The notes: generated from the letters alone by a model not told the origin. Positions 45,893 to 55,399 are shown, counted from the first letter of the stretch. The stretch: DNA of 64,000 nt from Bacteroidota bacterium (GCA_016183765.1 JACPEA010000013.1:248001-312000), one strand, 5' to 3'. Translations and numbers: made by a program.

Positions 45893-48085
45893 ATGAGAAC
45901 GATTTTTCTACTGATGGCATTCTTGTCAAATGCAAGCGGCCTGACTGCACAAACTAAAACAAAAGCTGATTCGATTCGGGTTAAGGTGTTGGATAGCGTG
46001 GTGGTAAATACCTTTATATCTTCTTCGCAGAGAACATACCTGCCCGATGTACATGGAACCTATCTTTATGCCGGCAAAAAAACGGAACAATTAAACCTGT
46101 TGCATACAGATGCAGATATGGCTAATAAAATAGGCAGGCAGGTATTTGCCAAAGTACCGGGTGTGTTTGTATATGATATGGATGGCGCGGGCAACCAGGT
46201 AAATATTGCTGTACGAGGACTTGATCCCCACAGGGGTTGGGAGTTCAACATTAGGAAAGACGGGGTGATTACCAACTCAGATATGTATGGATATCCTGCC
46301 AGCCATTTTAATATGCCGCTGGAGAGTATAGAAAGAATTGAGCTGGTGCGTGGCACAGGGTCTCTGCAGTATGGGGCACAATTTGGAGGTATGTTGAATT
46401 ATATCAGCAAACGGGGAGATTCTACACGACCTATTGGGGTAGAAAGTATCAGTACGGTAGGGTCCTACCAATTACTGAACCAATATATCGCCATTGGCGG
46501 GCGTACAGGAAAATTCAGCTATTATGCTTATATAAACAGGAAGTCGAGGCAGGGCTACCGGAAAAATGAGCATACCGATGCCGGATCAGAAGCGGTGATG
46601 ATCACTTATGAGCCGGGGCATAATTTTTCTGTGAGACTGGAGTGGGCAAGATCTGGCTATTTATACCGAATACCCGGAGCTTTAACAGACAAACAATTCT
46701 CTGAAGACCCCACACAGGCTACCCGGGCAAGAAATTATTTTAATCCGAATATTCATGTGCCTTCTGTAACGGTAGATTGGCAACTGGCACGTCAAACACA
46801 ATTAAAACTGGGTGTTTCGGCTGTATTGGGAGAACGTAATAGTGTGATGTTTGATAAACCTACTAATGTAAGCGATACGATCAACAGCACCACGCTACAG
46901 TACAATCCACGCCAGGTAGATATTGATCATTTCAATAGTTATACCACAGAGTTGCGGATGCTGCACCAATACCATACCGGTAAACAGACCAGTATACTTG
47001 TAGCTGGTGTTCAATATATGAACAACGATTTGCACAGGGCACAGATGGGCCAGGGAAGCACAGGCAGTGACTATGACCTTACACGGATAACACCAGGATG
47101 GGGTAGGGATTTGCATTTCAGAACAAGAAATATAGCCGTATTTGCCGAGAATAAATGGCAGGTGTCGGGTAAACTGGCCGTTACATTCGGTGCCAGGGTT
47201 GAAAGCGGTCAGACAGATCTGAGTGGTATCATCAGTTATTATCCCGGTAATAAGATACCACTTAATATCAGTCATCATTTTCCTTTGTACGCCGCTGCTA
47301 TTGTTTACAAACCTTCTGAGAGCCTGCAGTTCTATGGGGGCTGGTCGCAGGCATACAGACCCATGATCTTTAAAGACCTGGTGCCGGCATCTTTATATGA
47401 TAGAGTAGATCCCAATATCCGAGATGCTTCGGGTTATAATGCAGAGATCGGCGTAAGGGGCAACTGGCGTTTTCTGAAATGGGATATAACAGCATTTCTG
47501 CTGCAGGATAAGAACAGGTTTGGTACATTGGCTCAGACCGATAATACAGGAACATTGTATCTTTATCGTACCAATATCGGTAACTCAACCAATAAAGGAG
47601 CCGAGATCTTTATTCAGGGAAACTGGTTAACAGGGAACAGAATAAATATCACTGTGTTCACCTCTACTTCTTTTTTACAGGCCCGTTATACCGAAGCCAT
47701 AGTTAAGTCGGGAAACAATAATGTAGATATATCCGGCAACAAAGTAGAAAGTGCGCCATCGCTGACCAGCAGAAATGGTGTCACCATGAATTATCGAAAA
47801 CTCAGCATATCTGTATTGTACAGTTATACCTCTTCAACCTATGCCGATGCATTGAATACGATACAGCCACCTGCAGCCACAGGCGCGGTAGGGCTGGTGC
47901 CTGCTTACGGTATCTGGGACCTTACAACCGGCTTTCGGTTCTCTGCTTCTCTGGGACTGAAAATGACGATCAGTAACCTGGCTAACCTGCAGTATTTTAC
48001 CAAACGGCCTATGTTTTATCCGGGACCAGGTATCTGGCCGTCGGATGGAAGAAATATCAGTACCAGCCTGACAATACGTTTATAA
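45893..48085 (+). CDS. TonB-dependent outer-membrane receptor (FecA-like)
   Basis: The start at 45893 gives 730 residues with a signal peptide (MRTIFLLMAFLSNASGLTAQ); the frame is open further up but without a better start. The plug domain is typical of siderophore receptors: IGRQVFAKVPGVFVYDMDGAGNQVNIAVRGLDPHRGWEFNIRKDGV, then LESIERIELVRGTGSLQYGAQFGGMLNYIS. The barrel ends STSLTIRL. There is no carboxypeptidase-like SusC extension and no STN domain. The resemblance to FecA suggests a ferric or other metal chelate; the neighbouring haloperoxidase may act on a related ligand. The substrate is inferred only. Confidence 0.88.
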   Translation: MRTIFLLMAFLSNASGLTAQTKTKADSIRVKVLDSVVVNTFISSSQRTYLPDVHGTYLYAGKKTEQLNLLHTDADMANKIGRQVFAKVPGVFVYDMDGAGNQVNIAVRGLDPHRGWEFNIRKDGVITNSDMYGYPASHFNMPLESIERIELVRGTGSLQYGAQFGGMLNYISKRGDSTRPIGVESISTVGSYQLLNQYIAIGGRTGKFSYYAYINRKSRQGYRKNEHTDAGSEAVMITYEPGHNFSVRLEWARSGYLYRIPGALTDKQFSEDPTQATRARNYFNPNIHVPSVTVDWQLARQTQLKLGVSAVLGERNSVMFDKPTNVSDTINSTTLQYNPRQVDIDHFNSYTTELRMLHQYHTGKQTSILVAGVQYMNNDLHRAQMGQGSTGSDYDLTRITPGWGRDLHFRTRNIAVFAENKWQVSGKLAVTFGARVESGQTDLSGIISYYPGNKIPLNISHHFPLYAAAIVYKPSESLQFYGGWSQAYRPMIFKDLVPASLYDRVDPNIRDASGYNAEIGVRGNWRFLKWDITAFLLQDKNRFGTLAQTDNTGTLYLYRTNIGNSTNKGAEIFIQGNWLTGNRINITVFTSTSFLQARYTEAIVKSGNNNVDISGNKVESAPSLTSRNGVTMNYRKLSISVLYSYTSSTYADALNTIQPPAATGAVGLVPAYGIWDLTTGFRFSASLGLKMTISNLANLQYFTKRPMFYPGPGIWPSDGRNISTSLTIRL

Positions 48086-48215
48086 GAAGTGTGAGCGCTA
48101 TTCTTCAAAACAGTATCTTTCCATGATGATTGAAAGTGATATTTCAGAAATATAAGTAAATACTTTAGTGTTTGCCAGGTCTTACTATAACCCTTAATAA
48201 GTTAGCGATCTGTTA

Positions 48216-49211
48216 ATGATACAGCCAAGTACACTTAAGCAATTATCGGAAACCCTGGGATTAAGCATCTCAACAGTATCTCGTGCCTTAAAAAACCACC
48301 CGGATATTGCCGAAAGAACCAAACAACGCGTTCGCGAGCTGGCTACCGTTATGGAGTATGAACCCAATAGCCTGGCCGTTCAGTTGCGAACAAAACACAA
48401 CAATGTATTGGGCATACTGGTACCTACGATCAATAATTTTTTTTACGACTCTTTTATTGCAGCTGTGGAAGAAGATGCACGGGCGCATGATTATTCGGTA
48501 TTGATCATGCAATCGATGGATGATCTCACCCTCGAAAAAAATAACCTGAACCTGTTCCGCAAAAACAGGGTGGCGGGACTGTTTGCGTCTATTTCCATTG
48601 CCACAGAAGATATTACACCGTTTCACAAATTCAATGAACTGCAGATCCCGCTGGTATTCTTTGACCGGGTACCGGTGAAAGATGTGTGCAATAAAGTGTG
48701 TTTTGAAGATGAGGCGACCGCCAGGGTTGCAGCAGAAGCCATCATCGGAAAGAAGAAGAAAAACGTACTGGCATTGTTCGGGCACCCTCACCTGAGCATC
48801 ACACAAAAAAGACTGGATGCGTTCAGGGAAACTTTTGCCGGTCAGGCTCCCGATACAAGGATCACCTATGCATTTCCCGAACAATCGTTACCGGCCCGGG
48901 AAGTGACCTTGGCTGCCTTAGATAAGGCGGATAGGCCCGATGCTATTTTTTGTATGGGCGACCTGATATTGATGGGGGTAATGTCCGCCATCCATGCAGC
49001 TAAGTTGCGGGTGCCGGAAGACATTGCGGTGATCAGCATCAGTAACGGGTTGCTGCCAACCGTGTATGATCCTAAAATTACGCATGTGGAGACCAGCGGG
49101 TACAAGCTGGGTAAAAAAGCCTTTGAGCAGATGCTCAACAGGTTACATGGCGCGGAAGCTGTTGAAGAGGTACTTGTGAGATCTGTTTTAGTGGAGGGCG
49201 GATCCCTATAG
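48216..49211 (+). CDS. LacI-family transcriptional regulator (copy 2)
   Basis: A 331-residue LacI regulator, exactly the length of copy 1 at 26.5-27.5 kb and similar from end to end (STLKQLSETLGLSISTVSRALKNHPDI, then LGILVPTINNFFYDSFIAAVEE). The HTH recognition helix differs by a few residues, so the operators may differ. It probably controls the GH144-like gene that follows 106 bases later, or part of the GH65/SusC locus. A palindromic AGCGCT centre in an imperfect dyad lies about 120 bases upstream, too weak to call an operator. Confidence 0.9.
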   Translation: MIQPSTLKQLSETLGLSISTVSRALKNHPDIAERTKQRVRELATVMEYEPNSLAVQLRTKHNNVLGILVPTINNFFYDSFIAAVEEDARAHDYSVLIMQSMDDLTLEKNNLNLFRKNRVAGLFASISIATEDITPFHKFNELQIPLVFFDRVPVKDVCNKVCFEDEATARVAAEAIIGKKKKNVLALFGHPHLSITQKRLDAFRETFAGQAPDTRITYAFPEQSLPAREVTLAALDKADRPDAIFCMGDLILMGVMSAIHAAKLRVPEDIAVISISNGLLPTVYDPKITHVETSGYKLGKKAFEQMLNRLHGAEAVEEVLVRSVLVEGGSL

Positions 49212-49263
49212 CAACAGGCAGCAGGTGGTTTTGACAGATCAATACGGTAAACAACAGGATGGT

Positions 49264-49271
49264 TAATTTTG
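49264..49271 (+). promoter_or_regulatory. Candidate Bacteroidota -7 element for the GH144-like gene
   Basis: TAATTTTG is an exact TAnnTTTG match, 46 bases before the ATG. A TTTG lies 30 bases further up (49230-49233), farther than the usual spacing, so only the -7 is suggested. Confidence 0.3.
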
Positions 49272-49317
49272 TAAACAAGCTTTTGAAAAGAACCCGGCTT
49301 GGTATATCTTTCCCCTC

Positions 49318-51009
49318 ATGATTCAGTGTAACAGACAATCCCTGTTTCTCAGTTTATTGGCTTGCTGCCTGTTCTTTGCCTGCAGTAAACAATCCTCATC
49401 CGGTGATTCGCAACCTCCTGTTGTAACACCGGCCAGCTTCAGTATTGATAAGGTGCAGCTCGATAATATGACCGCTTCCGGCACTGCGATCAATTACGGC
49501 ATCCGTTCATCGGTTGTGATCAGGCTGCAGTTTACAGCGCCGGTTGACAGGACTACCGTTGCTGCTGTTTCGGTAACCGAGAGTACCGGAGCCGCGGTTG
49601 CCGCCAATTTGAGTTATGAACGGAGTGATAGTACCCTGGTGATAACACCCGCCACTCCCCTGAAAGGATTAACCCGTTATTTCATCAATGCCAGTACCGG
49701 TTTATTGTCGACCCAGAAAGCAAAACTTTCCGTAACACTGAATACCCCCTTGATCACGCAGATCGATTCTGCCGATAAGTTTCCGCGGATCAGCGATAAT
49801 GAATTGCTGGACCTGGTGCAGAAACGGAGTTTCGCTTATTTCTGGGATTATGCACATCCTGTCAGTGGACTGGCAAGAGAACGATCCAACGGCAACGCAG
49901 AAACGGTTACTACGGGAGGCTCGGGTTTTGGTATCATGTCCATCCCGGTGGCGATCAACCGGAACTTTATTACCCGTGCACAGGGCCTGGCCAGGATGCA
50001 GACCATCGTGACATTTTTAAAAAACAGGGCCCAGAAATTTCATGGCGTTTTTCCGCACTGGCTCAATGGCACGGATGGTACTGTGATCCCTTTTAGTCAG
50101 AAAGATGATGGGGCTGATCTTGTAGAAACCTCTTTTTTAATGGCGGGACTACTCACTGCCCGGCAATATTTTGATGGGGCCGATGCTGCTGAAACGGCAC
50201 TCAGGGCAGACATCAACACTTTGTGGAATGGGGTAGAGTGGAACTGGTTCAGACAGGGCGGGCAGAATGTATTGTATTGGCACTGGAGCCCCAAATACAA
50301 CTGGGAGATGAACCTGAAGATCCAGGGTTGGAATGAGGCATTGATCACCTATATACTGGCAGCATCGGCCAACACGGATTCTATTCCGGCTGCCGTGTAT
50401 CACAATGGTTTTGCCCGCAGCGGCGCCATGATCAATGGAGCCAGTTATTGGAATTATCCTTTACCGCTGGGACCTGCCACTGGCGGACCGTTGTTCCTGG
50501 CGCACTATTCGTTCCTGGGGATCAACCCAACGGGATTGAGTGATACTTATGCCAATTACCAGACGCAGGTGGTGAACCATACCAGGATCAACTACACTTA
50601 TTGCGTTAATAACCCCAAAGCTTATTATGGGTACAGTAATGCCTGCTGGGGCCTCACCGCGAGTGATATTCCGAATGGTTATGCCGCCAATCATCCCAAT
50701 AACGATATCGGGGTGATCTCACCTACGGCGGCGTTGTCATCATTCCCTTATACGCCGGAGGAAAGTATGCGGGCCCTGAAATTCTTTTATTATACGCTGG
50801 GCGATAAACTGTTTCGCAACTATGGGTTTACCGATGCTTTCAGTTTACAAAACCTATGGTATGCCGATTCTTTTCTGGCTATCGACCAGGGCCCGCAGAT
50901 CATCATGATCGAGAACTACCGGAGCCAGCTGGTCTGGAATTTACTGACAGGTTGCCCTGAGATAAAAAGAGGGATGAAACAGCTGGGTTTTACGGCGCCT
51001 TATCTGTAA
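49318..51009 (+). CDS. PF10091 glucoamylase-like lipoprotein (GH144-type candidate)
   Basis: A 563-residue lipoprotein (cysteine near FFACSK). An N-terminal Ig-like domain (about 40-145: VVIRLQFTAPVDRTTVAAVSVTES, TPLKGLTRYFINAS) precedes a catalytic (alpha/alpha)6-type domain starting ELLDLVQKRSFAYFWDYAHPVSGLARERS, with GSGFGIMSIPVAI, the acidic DDGADLVETSFLMAGLL, and APTAALSSFPYTPEESMRAL-like late motifs. Family GH144 endo-beta-1,2-glucanases, first characterised from Chitinophaga, carry this Pfam domain, so a beta-1,2-glucan substrate is plausible; other PF10091 enzymes act on different beta-glucosides. It follows LacI copy 2. Confidence 0.75.
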   Translation: MIQCNRQSLFLSLLACCLFFACSKQSSSGDSQPPVVTPASFSIDKVQLDNMTASGTAINYGIRSSVVIRLQFTAPVDRTTVAAVSVTESTGAAVAANLSYERSDSTLVITPATPLKGLTRYFINASTGLLSTQKAKLSVTLNTPLITQIDSADKFPRISDNELLDLVQKRSFAYFWDYAHPVSGLARERSNGNAETVTTGGSGFGIMSIPVAINRNFITRAQGLARMQTIVTFLKNRAQKFHGVFPHWLNGTDGTVIPFSQKDDGADLVETSFLMAGLLTARQYFDGADAAETALRADINTLWNGVEWNWFRQGGQNVLYWHWSPKYNWEMNLKIQGWNEALITYILAASANTDSIPAAVYHNGFARSGAMINGASYWNYPLPLGPATGGPLFLAHYSFLGINPTGLSDTYANYQTQVVNHTRINYTYCVNNPKAYYGYSNACWGLTASDIPNGYAANHPNNDIGVISPTAALSSFPYTPEESMRALKFFYYTLGDKLFRNYGFTDAFSLQNLWYADSFLAIDQGPQIIMIENYRSQLVWNLLTGCPEIKRGMKQLGFTAPYL

Positions 51010-51105
51010 GGTGCACCTTTTTTAATTTTATTAGGAGAATAGTTAGAGGCGAAAAACCGGCTCTTTTATGAAAGAAGCCCTATGAAGAACTATGTTTAAC
51101 AATGG

Positions 51106-51146
51106 CCATTACATGATCATAACCACTGATTATGATCATGTAATGG
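51106..51146. repeat. Perfect 17-bp inverted repeat upstream of the KdpD-like kinase
   Basis: Arms CCATTACATGATCATAA (51106-51122) and TTATGATCATGTAATGG (51130-51146) match perfectly around a 7-base loop CCACTGA. No T-run follows. It lies about 84 bases before the likely start of the kinase. It could be an operator for a dimeric regulator (possibly KdpE itself), a strong mRNA hairpin, or the remains of an inserted element. Confidence 0.8.
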
Positions 51147-51229
51147 ATAGTTATGACTGTGGGAGGATGGTTTTGTATTGTGATATTTTAACCATCTCAC
51201 CGTTTAAAATTGATACAGAGACCAGGCTA

Positions 51230-52381
51230 ATGTTCTCTTTTCTTTACAAAATCTTTATACATGGTATTGTACCTTTGATAAGTAAAGTGCCCATTCTATT
51301 GGAACTCACTCCTACAAGAAGATATAGCCAGTCAATGCAATACCTCATTAGTATCGGTATGGTGTTAGTGGTTTCGGGAGCCTGTTTTCTATTTGCCGGT
51401 ATTATAGGTTACAGGGTAGTAGCATTGATTCTGTTAATGACGGTTTCGATAGTAGCTATGTTGTTTGACATACTGCCAGTTGTAACGGCTGCTCTGTTAA
51501 GTGCACTGATCTGGAACATCCTGTTTATCCCCCCTCTGTATACTTTTCATATTGCCACTGCAGAAGATATGTTGATGTTTATTCTGTATTTTGTTATTGC
51601 TATGGTGAATACGGTTCTCACATTCAATATCCGTTCGGCTGAAAAAAAGGCAAGAGATAAAGAAGGTAGAGAAAAAACCATTCGTTTGTATAATACTTTA
51701 CTCAATTCATTATCACATGAATTCCGAACACCTGTCTCCACTATTATAGGTGCGGTGGATACTTTGCAGGAAAACAAGTACAGATTAACTGAAGCGAATC
51801 GGCAGGATTTGCTCGAGCAAATTGATACGGCAAGTCTGCGATTAAACAGGCAGGTAGAAAATCTCTTAAATATGAGTCGTTTGGAAAGTGGTATGTTGAA
51901 GTTGCAATTGGATTGGTGTGATCTGAATGAGCTCACTTTTTCTGTTATCCAGAAATTGCCTCCTACAGCACTCACGCATAGGATTATATTTAAACCCCGG
52001 GAGCACCTGCCTTTGTTCAGGTTGGATGCGGGATTGATGGAACAGGTATTGCATAATATCATCTATAATGCCACGCTATATACACCAGAGAATTCCATTA
52101 TTCATATTGAGGCAGAATCAATTGCAGAAGCGCTTGTAATAACGATTTTGGATAATGGGAAAGGGTTCCCGGAGGAAGATCTGCCTTTTGTTTTTGATAA
52201 GTTCTATCGGGTACCACATACGCAAACAGGGGGTAGTGGACTTGGACTATCTATTGCGAAAGGTTTTACCGAAGCGCATAATGGTACAATCACGCTGGAG
52301 AACAGAAGAGAAGGCGGAGCATCATTTGTTATTAGTTTGCTTGTAGAAGCATCTTTTATAAATAACCTGAAAAATGAATAG
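51230..52381 (+). CDS. KdpD-like sensor histidine kinase lacking the N-terminal KdpD/USP domain
   Basis: The frame is open from 51092, but that start would place a perfect 17-bp hairpin inside codons 5-18, so the ATG at 51230 (383 residues) is preferred; 51335 is also possible. A DUF4118 four-helix membrane unit (YLISIGMVLVVSGACFLFAG to VNTVLTF) is followed by HisKA with the phospho-accepting histidine in NSLSHEFRTP and a HATPase domain (NIIYNATLYTP, DNGKGFPEEDL, GGSGLGLSIAKGF). The membrane and kinase parts match the C-terminal half of KdpD, but the usual cytoplasmic KdpD/USP half is missing. It overlaps kdpE by 8 bases. Confidence 0.82.
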   Translation: MFSFLYKIFIHGIVPLISKVPILLELTPTRRYSQSMQYLISIGMVLVVSGACFLFAGIIGYRVVALILLMTVSIVAMLFDILPVVTAALLSALIWNILFIPPLYTFHIATAEDMLMFILYFVIAMVNTVLTFNIRSAEKKARDKEGREKTIRLYNTLLNSLSHEFRTPVSTIIGAVDTLQENKYRLTEANRQDLLEQIDTASLRLNRQVENLLNMSRLESGMLKLQLDWCDLNELTFSVIQKLPPTALTHRIIFKPREHLPLFRLDAGLMEQVLHNIIYNATLYTPENSIIHIEAESIAEALVITILDNGKGFPEEDLPFVFDKFYRVPHTQTGGSGLGLSIAKGFTEAHNGTITLENRREGGASFVISLLVEASFINNLKNE

Positions 52382-53051
52382 GGCAGAAATTCTGATTATC
52401 GACGATGAGCCACAGATCCGAAAACTATTACAGATAACGCTCGAAAGCAACGGCTATCTTGTTAGAGAATCAGCAACGGGTAAAGAAGGCGTAATTCTGG
52501 CAGCAAACCATCCACCGGATCTGATTTTGCTTGACATAGGACTGCCCGATACCAATGGACAGGAAATACTGAAGGAACTACGGGGTTGGTTCAGTAAATC
52601 TATCATCATGTTAACAGTACAGAACAGCGAAAGTGATATTATAACAGCCTTGGACAATGGTGCATCTGATTATCTCATCAAACCTTTTCGAACAGGTGAG
52701 TTACTGGCGCGCATCCGGTCCGCCATACGTAGAAATACTTCCGGGGAAGTGAGTCCCATTCTGGTTTGTGGCAACCTGCAAATAAATTTATTAGCCCGCA
52801 CCGTTAAACGCAATAATGAAGCAGTTAAATTGACAGCTACTGAGTATAATCTGTTGGCATTGTTTGCCAGAAATGAGGGTAGGGTATTAACCCATCAATA
52901 TATTCTGAAAGACATCTGGGGACTGGGTAGTCAGACAGAAACACAATACCTGAGGGTTTTTGTGGCAAGCCTTCGTAAAAAAATTGAAGATGATGCTAAT
53001 CATCCCCGCCATATTATTACTGAAAGCGGTGTAGGATACCGATTTGTATAA
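52374..53051 (+). CDS. kdpE: OmpR-family response regulator, KdpE-like
   Basis: A 225-residue regulator with a receiver domain (D10, D11, phospho-acceptor D54 in LILLDIGLPD, lysine in YLIKPF) and a winged-helix DNA-binding domain (VKLTATEYNLLALFARNEGRVLTHQYIL to ESGVGYRFV). The sequence is of KdpE type. It overlaps the kinase gene by 8 bases and is 86 bases from kup. In E. coli KdpE turns on kdpFABC at low potassium; here the only potassium-uptake gene next to it is kup, the likely target. Confidence 0.87.
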   Translation: MNRAEILIIDDEPQIRKLLQITLESNGYLVRESATGKEGVILAANHPPDLILLDIGLPDTNGQEILKELRGWFSKSIIMLTVQNSESDIITALDNGASDYLIKPFRTGELLARIRSAIRRNTSGEVSPILVCGNLQINLLARTVKRNNEAVKLTATEYNLLALFARNEGRVLTHQYILKDIWGLGSQTETQYLRVFVASLRKKIEDDANHPRHIITESGVGYRFV

Positions 53052-53137
53052 TATTATGCTCTTTATAAATTTTTTATATCTGGCCCTGTTTATTTACGTT
53101 TTGCTGATAATTTTCAATCCATTTTTGTCTGATCAAA

Positions 53138-55102
53138 ATGATATCAATGGAATCTCAGCAACAGGGCATAAACGGAAAAGTTACCACTGCCACACTCTTG
53201 GTGGCTTTAGGTATTATTTATGGCGATATCGGTACAAGTCCACTGTATGTGTTGAAAGCCATTGTCGGCGACCGACCTGTTACGGAAAGTCTGGTTTATG
53301 GCGGGGTATCCAGTATTTTCTGGACCGTTACCTTTCTCACAACTTTTAAATATATCTATTTAACATTAAAGGCAGATAATCATGGTGAAGGCGGTATCTT
53401 TTCGCTGTATGCTTCGGTCCGTAGATATGGGAAATACCTGGCGATACCTACTATTTTAGGAGCTACTACTTTACTGGCTGATGGTATTATTACGCCTCCT
53501 ATTTCAGTAGCTTCGGCTGTTGAAGGGCTCACTATTATTAAAGGATGGGAGCATTTGCCTACCGTTCCGATAGTTATTGTCATCCTTTCCGCTTTATTTT
53601 TCTTTCAGCGCTTCGGGACCCAAAAAGTTGGATTCACTTTTGGACCTGCTATGTTGGTATGGTTTACTATGCTGGCTGTCTTGGGCTTATTGCAAATAAT
53701 GCATCATCCGGGTATTATTAAATCGCTGAGCCCTGTGTATGCATACCGGTTTCTGATAAACTACCCCCATGGTTTTTGGTTATTGGGTGCTGTTTTCCTG
53801 GCTACTACTGGTGCAGAAGCTCTTTACTCTGATCTGGGACATTGTGGGAGGAGGAATATTCGAATTACCTGGATAGGGGTAAAAATGTGTTTGATGATTA
53901 ATTATATGGGACAGGCATCCTGGCTTATGAGTCAGGGCGAACATTCTTTGTTGATGGCACGTAATCCTTTTTTTGAGATCATGCCACAATGGTTTTTGCT
54001 AACCGGAATTCTGATCGCAACAGTAGCTACTATCATTGCATCACAGGCAATGATTAGTGGAAGTTATACGTTGATTAGCGAAGCTATGAACCTGAATTTC
54101 TGGCCAAGGGTAACAATAAAACAGCCTACTAACTTAAAGGGACAAATTTATATCCCTTCTGTTAATACTATTCTCTGGATAGGTTGTATTCTCATGATCT
54201 TATATTTCCGCAGTTCCACACACATGGAAGCGGCGTATGGTTTCAGTATTACTATTGCAATGATGATGACAACATTCCTGTTGGCACATTTTCTTTACTA
54301 CAAGCTGAAATGGAACGGTTATTTGGTTCTTATGATCGTGTTTGTATTTTCTGTGGTTGAAATATCTTTTTTTATCGCTAATGCTGCTAAAATTAAAGAG
54401 AGATGGATGTTCCTTTTTTTCGAGTTATTCATTTTTATGACAATGTATGTGTGGTACTATGCCAGAAAAATCAATAATCGACTTACCAAGTTCGTCGATC
54501 TTGGACGTTATATACCTTCAATTAAAGAATTGAGTGAAGATGAAAGTGTCCCACAATTCTCTACACATCTTGTTTATCTCACCAAAGCCAACACCAGACA
54601 CCAGATAGAGGAAAAGATTATTCGCTCCATTTTATCCAAAAGACCCAAGCGGGCTGATGTTTACTGGTTTGTGCATATTCATCGAACAGAAGAGCCATAC
54701 ACCCTTACTTATGATGTGTCAGAATTGATTGATGACAAAATGATCAAAGTGACCATTAACGTGGGATTTCGTGTACAGCTGCGTACAGAATTATATTTTA
54801 AAATTATTGTACAGGAGTTGGCAGCCAACAAAGAACTGAACCTTCATATCCGGCCGGACGGAAGTACGCGCTATAATGCAGAACCCGATTATAGGTTTGT
54901 TGTGCTTGAAAAATTTCTTTCGGTTGAAAATGAATTTGCACTTAGGGAAGGCTTGTTGCTGAATGCCTATTTCTTTTTGAAAAACCTTGGATTAAGTGAT
55001 GAGAGAGCATTTGGACTTGATAAAAGCGATGTAATAGTAGAGCAGGTTCCACTGGTATACCATGCAATTGAGAAGATTGAATTGAGACGTAACGAGCAAT
55101 AG
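53138..55102 (+). CDS. kup: Kup-type potassium transporter
   Basis: A 654-residue K+/H+ symporter of the KUP/HAK/KT family. The N-terminal signature is intact: LVALGIIYGDIGTSPLYVLKAIVG (about 22-45), then GEGGIFSLYASVRR and ADGIITPPISVASAVEGL. About twelve membrane helices end near residue 440, followed by a cytoplasmic C-terminal domain of about 200 residues. A second start at 53147 is also possible. It follows kdpE directly and precedes a bbp2 porin, replacing the kdpFABC genes that normally sit with KdpD/KdpE. It imports potassium with low ion selectivity at moderate concentrations in the known family. Confidence 0.93.
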   Translation: MISMESQQQGINGKVTTATLLVALGIIYGDIGTSPLYVLKAIVGDRPVTESLVYGGVSSIFWTVTFLTTFKYIYLTLKADNHGEGGIFSLYASVRRYGKYLAIPTILGATTLLADGIITPPISVASAVEGLTIIKGWEHLPTVPIVIVILSALFFFQRFGTQKVGFTFGPAMLVWFTMLAVLGLLQIMHHPGIIKSLSPVYAYRFLINYPHGFWLLGAVFLATTGAEALYSDLGHCGRRNIRITWIGVKMCLMINYMGQASWLMSQGEHSLLMARNPFFEIMPQWFLLTGILIATVATIIASQAMISGSYTLISEAMNLNFWPRVTIKQPTNLKGQIYIPSVNTILWIGCILMILYFRSSTHMEAAYGFSITIAMMMTTFLLAHFLYYKLKWNGYLVLMIVFVFSVVEISFFIANAAKIKERWMFLFFELFIFMTMYVWYYARKINNRLTKFVDLGRYIPSIKELSEDESVPQFSTHLVYLTKANTRHQIEEKIIRSILSKRPKRADVYWFVHIHRTEEPYTLTYDVSELIDDKMIKVTINVGFRVQLRTELYFKIIVQELAANKELNLHIRPDGSTRYNAEPDYRFVVLEKFLSVENEFALREGLLLNAYFFLKNLGLSDERAFGLDKSDVIVEQVPLVYHAIEKIELRRNEQ

Positions 55103-55399
55103 AAAGCTGTAAGACAAATTAACACAAAAGATTCTTTTAAGTTATTGTATGGAACCGGGTTTCATTTGACCAAAAAGGATATAAGCGTAATTTTGAGAAA
55201 CAAAAGGGATTGTTACGAATTTTTCTAAATTCTGTCAGAGTGTTAAAGAGCAGGCGATGCAAGTATTTCCCAATCCTATCTCATTAATATACCGGTAGCG
55301 ATTTGCCGGAGATGGAAAGTTTTTAATCGGCATGCATATTGATCGAAGAAATATTGTTAAGATATACTTTCATCTGGATAATACCATTATGAGATATTT
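55103..55399. other. Gene-free stretch between kup and the porin gene
   Basis: About 300 AT-rich bases without a credible ORF. One weak dyad (CCGG around 55302-55319) is present, and no clear terminator. The porin may have its own promoter here, but no TAnnTTTG box at a good distance was found. Confidence 0.4.

Noticed and set aside
48087..48108. Dyad around AGCGCT as an operator for LacI copy 2
   Set aside because: The arms are out of register by one base beyond the 6-base centre; too weak to call.
53044..53349. 101-codon ORF at the kup start
   Set aside because: Most of it is the +1 frame of kup; only the first about 25 codons are interesting and are listed as a weak finding.
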